Source: Bdellovibrionales bacterium
Lineage (GTDB): Bacteria; Bdellovibrionota; Bdellovibrionia; Bdellovibrionales; UBA1609
Length of the DNA: 6,585 bases
Reading direction: 5' to 3'
Assembly (NCBI GenBank): GCA_028279085.1
Contig: JANQSX010000078.1
Location: 1-6,585, forward strand
Shown here: positions 5,567 through 6,585 of the stretch, one piece after another
How positions within the stretch are numbered: position 1 is the first letter of the stretch
Layout of the letters: every line of letters begins with the position of its first letter
Made by a program: the position numbers and the translations under genes
Notes under the pieces: generated by a model
Database searches by the model: none
The model's input: the letters and a program-made list of their open reading frames with translations, nothing else
What the model was told of the DNA's origin: nothing

Positions 5567-6585
5567 ATGAAAATAAAATCCTCCCAAAATAAAAAAATAT
5601 GGCTGCCTTATACACAAATGAAAAAAGCAAAGGTTTTGCCGGAAGCTGTCTCAGCCAAAGGAAGCCGCATTTATTTAAAAAACGGAAAATCCGTTATTGA
5701 TGCTATTTCCTCCTGGTGGGTTATTACCTTAGGACACTGTGAACCTCATATTGTAAAAGCTGTGCAGGAACAGGCACAAAAACTGGATCAAGTTTTATTT
5801 GCTAATTTCAATCACCCACCGGCAAAAGAACTTCTTAAAGAAATGCAAAAGATTTTACCGGTGGAACTTCCCTACCTATTCTTTTCCGACAATGGTTCCA
5901 CAGCCGTGGAATCCGGTCTAAAAATGGCCATACAAAGCTGGCAACAAAAAACAAGAGGGAAAACAGCAAATAGAAATATGTTTATCTCCTTTAAAAATTC
6001 CTATCATGGAGACACTGTCGGCGCTATGAGTGTTAGTGGAAGAAACTTATTTACTGCACCTTATAAAAAAATGCTTTTTTCTGTTGTAAGAGCCAACCAA
6101 GGAACACGATCCAACGATCCTATATCAGCTTATATATCTGACTTTAAAGCAAAGCTTAAAAAATATCATAATGTTTTAGCCGGAGTAATTATTGAACCTC
6201 TTATTCAAGGGGCGGGTGGTATGGTTATGTGGCCTGAAGAAGCTCTTAAAGAAATCTGTCACTTAAGTAAAAAACATGACCTTTATCTTATCTTTGATGA
6301 AGTGATGACAGGCTTTGGAAGAACAGGAGAACTTTTCGCTTTCCAAAAATTAGGAATTGTACCGGATATTCTCTGTCTTTCTAAAGGATTAACTGGTGGC
6401 TTTCTTCCTTTAGCTCTGACAGTAACCAATCAGGAAGTTTATGATAGTTTTTTATCTGACGAAAAAAAACATCTTTTTTTCCATGGCCACAGCTTTACAG
6501 GAAACCCTTTATCTTGTGCTGCTGCCACCGCTAACCTTAAACAAATACGAAAAAAACAGTGGAAAAAAGAGTGGCTTAGAATAAA
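5567..6585 (+). CDS. bioA: Adenosylmethionine-8-amino-7-oxononanoate aminotransferase BioA, 3' end missing
   Basis: BioA converts 7-keto-8-aminopelargonate (KAPA) to 7,8-diaminopelargonate, with pyridoxal phosphate as cofactor and classically S-adenosylmethionine as amino donor, in the cytoplasm. The visible 339 codons cover roughly the first 80% of a typical protein of about 430 residues. Matches to E. coli BioA residues are nearly collinear: Y15 in IWLPYTQM (Y17), W50-W51 in SSWWV (W52-W53), Y146 in YHGDT (Y144), D244 in FDEVMTGFGRTG (D245), and the Schiff-base lysine K273 in LSKGLTGG (K274). HGHSFTGNPL (306-315) is the phosphate-side loop. The C-terminus, including the carboxylate-binding arginine, is outside the window. 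This ATG puts IWLPYTQM at the family's usual distance from the N-terminus. It has no clear Shine-Dalgarno and lies 7 nt after the di-iron gene stop, suggesting translation by coupling. SAM versus lysine as amino donor cannot be judged from what is visible. Confidence 0.95.
   Translation, partial: MKIKSSQNKKIWLPYTQMKKAKVLPEAVSAKGSRIYLKNGKSVIDAISSWWVITLGHCEPHIVKAVQEQAQKLDQVLFANFNHPPAKELLKEMQKILPVELPYLFFSDNGSTAVESGLKMAIQSWQQKTRGKTANRNMFISFKNSYHGDTVGAMSVSGRNLFTAPYKKMLFSVVRANQGTRSNDPISAYISDFKAKLKKYHNVLAGVIIEPLIQGAGGMVMWPEEALKEICHLSKKHDLYLIFDEVMTGFGRTGELFAFQKLGIVPDILCLSKGLTGGFLPLALTVTNQEVYDSFLSDEKKHLFFHGHSFTGNPLSCAAATANLKQIRKKQWKKEWLRI

Overview
This is an AT-rich window from what looks like a Gram-negative bacterium. 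It carries a System II (ResB/CcsA) cytochrome c maturation pair, exported-protein signals, a biotin synthesis gene and a small palindromic interspersed repeat. The lineage cannot be fixed from the sequence. A repeat ending in GAATGACA is common in proteobacterial genomes, and unfused ResB plus a CcsA with a long N-terminal extension is seen in several Gram-negative phyla, so I leave the phylum open. The genetic code is standard: UGA ends resB.

Layout. The left 2.8 kb is on the minus strand. resB (2799 to 1585) overlaps ccsA by four bases (GTGA), and ccsA starts at 1588 and runs off the left edge. Neither the 529 visible CcsA residues nor resB shows a frameshift. An 81-bp divergent region (2800-2880) holds a good sigma-70-like promoter for the rightward gene and two perfect short palindromes. 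The rightward gene (2881-4830) encodes a gamma-class N6-adenine DNA methyltransferase with a MerR/excisionase-like helix-turn-helix at its N-terminus and a TaqI-like target recognition region at its C-terminus. No nuclease is visible in it or beside it. The gap 4831-4929 contains a composite palindromic repeat. A small ferritin-like di-iron protein (4930-5559) follows, and 7 bases later comes bioA (5567 to the right edge, truncated).

How the genes work together. ResB and CcsA form the haem export and cytochrome c ligation complex of System II. The methyltransferase is probably an orphan enzyme or the modification half of a restriction system, and it looks AT-rich relative to its neighbours. 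The di-iron protein and bioA are packed like an operon. BioA performs the second late step of biotin synthesis. The four-helix di-iron protein has no obvious named function, so its pairing with bioA is the most intriguing lead here: it may be an unrecognised biotin-pathway enzyme. No tRNA, rRNA, CRISPR array, insertion sequence or riboswitch was seen.
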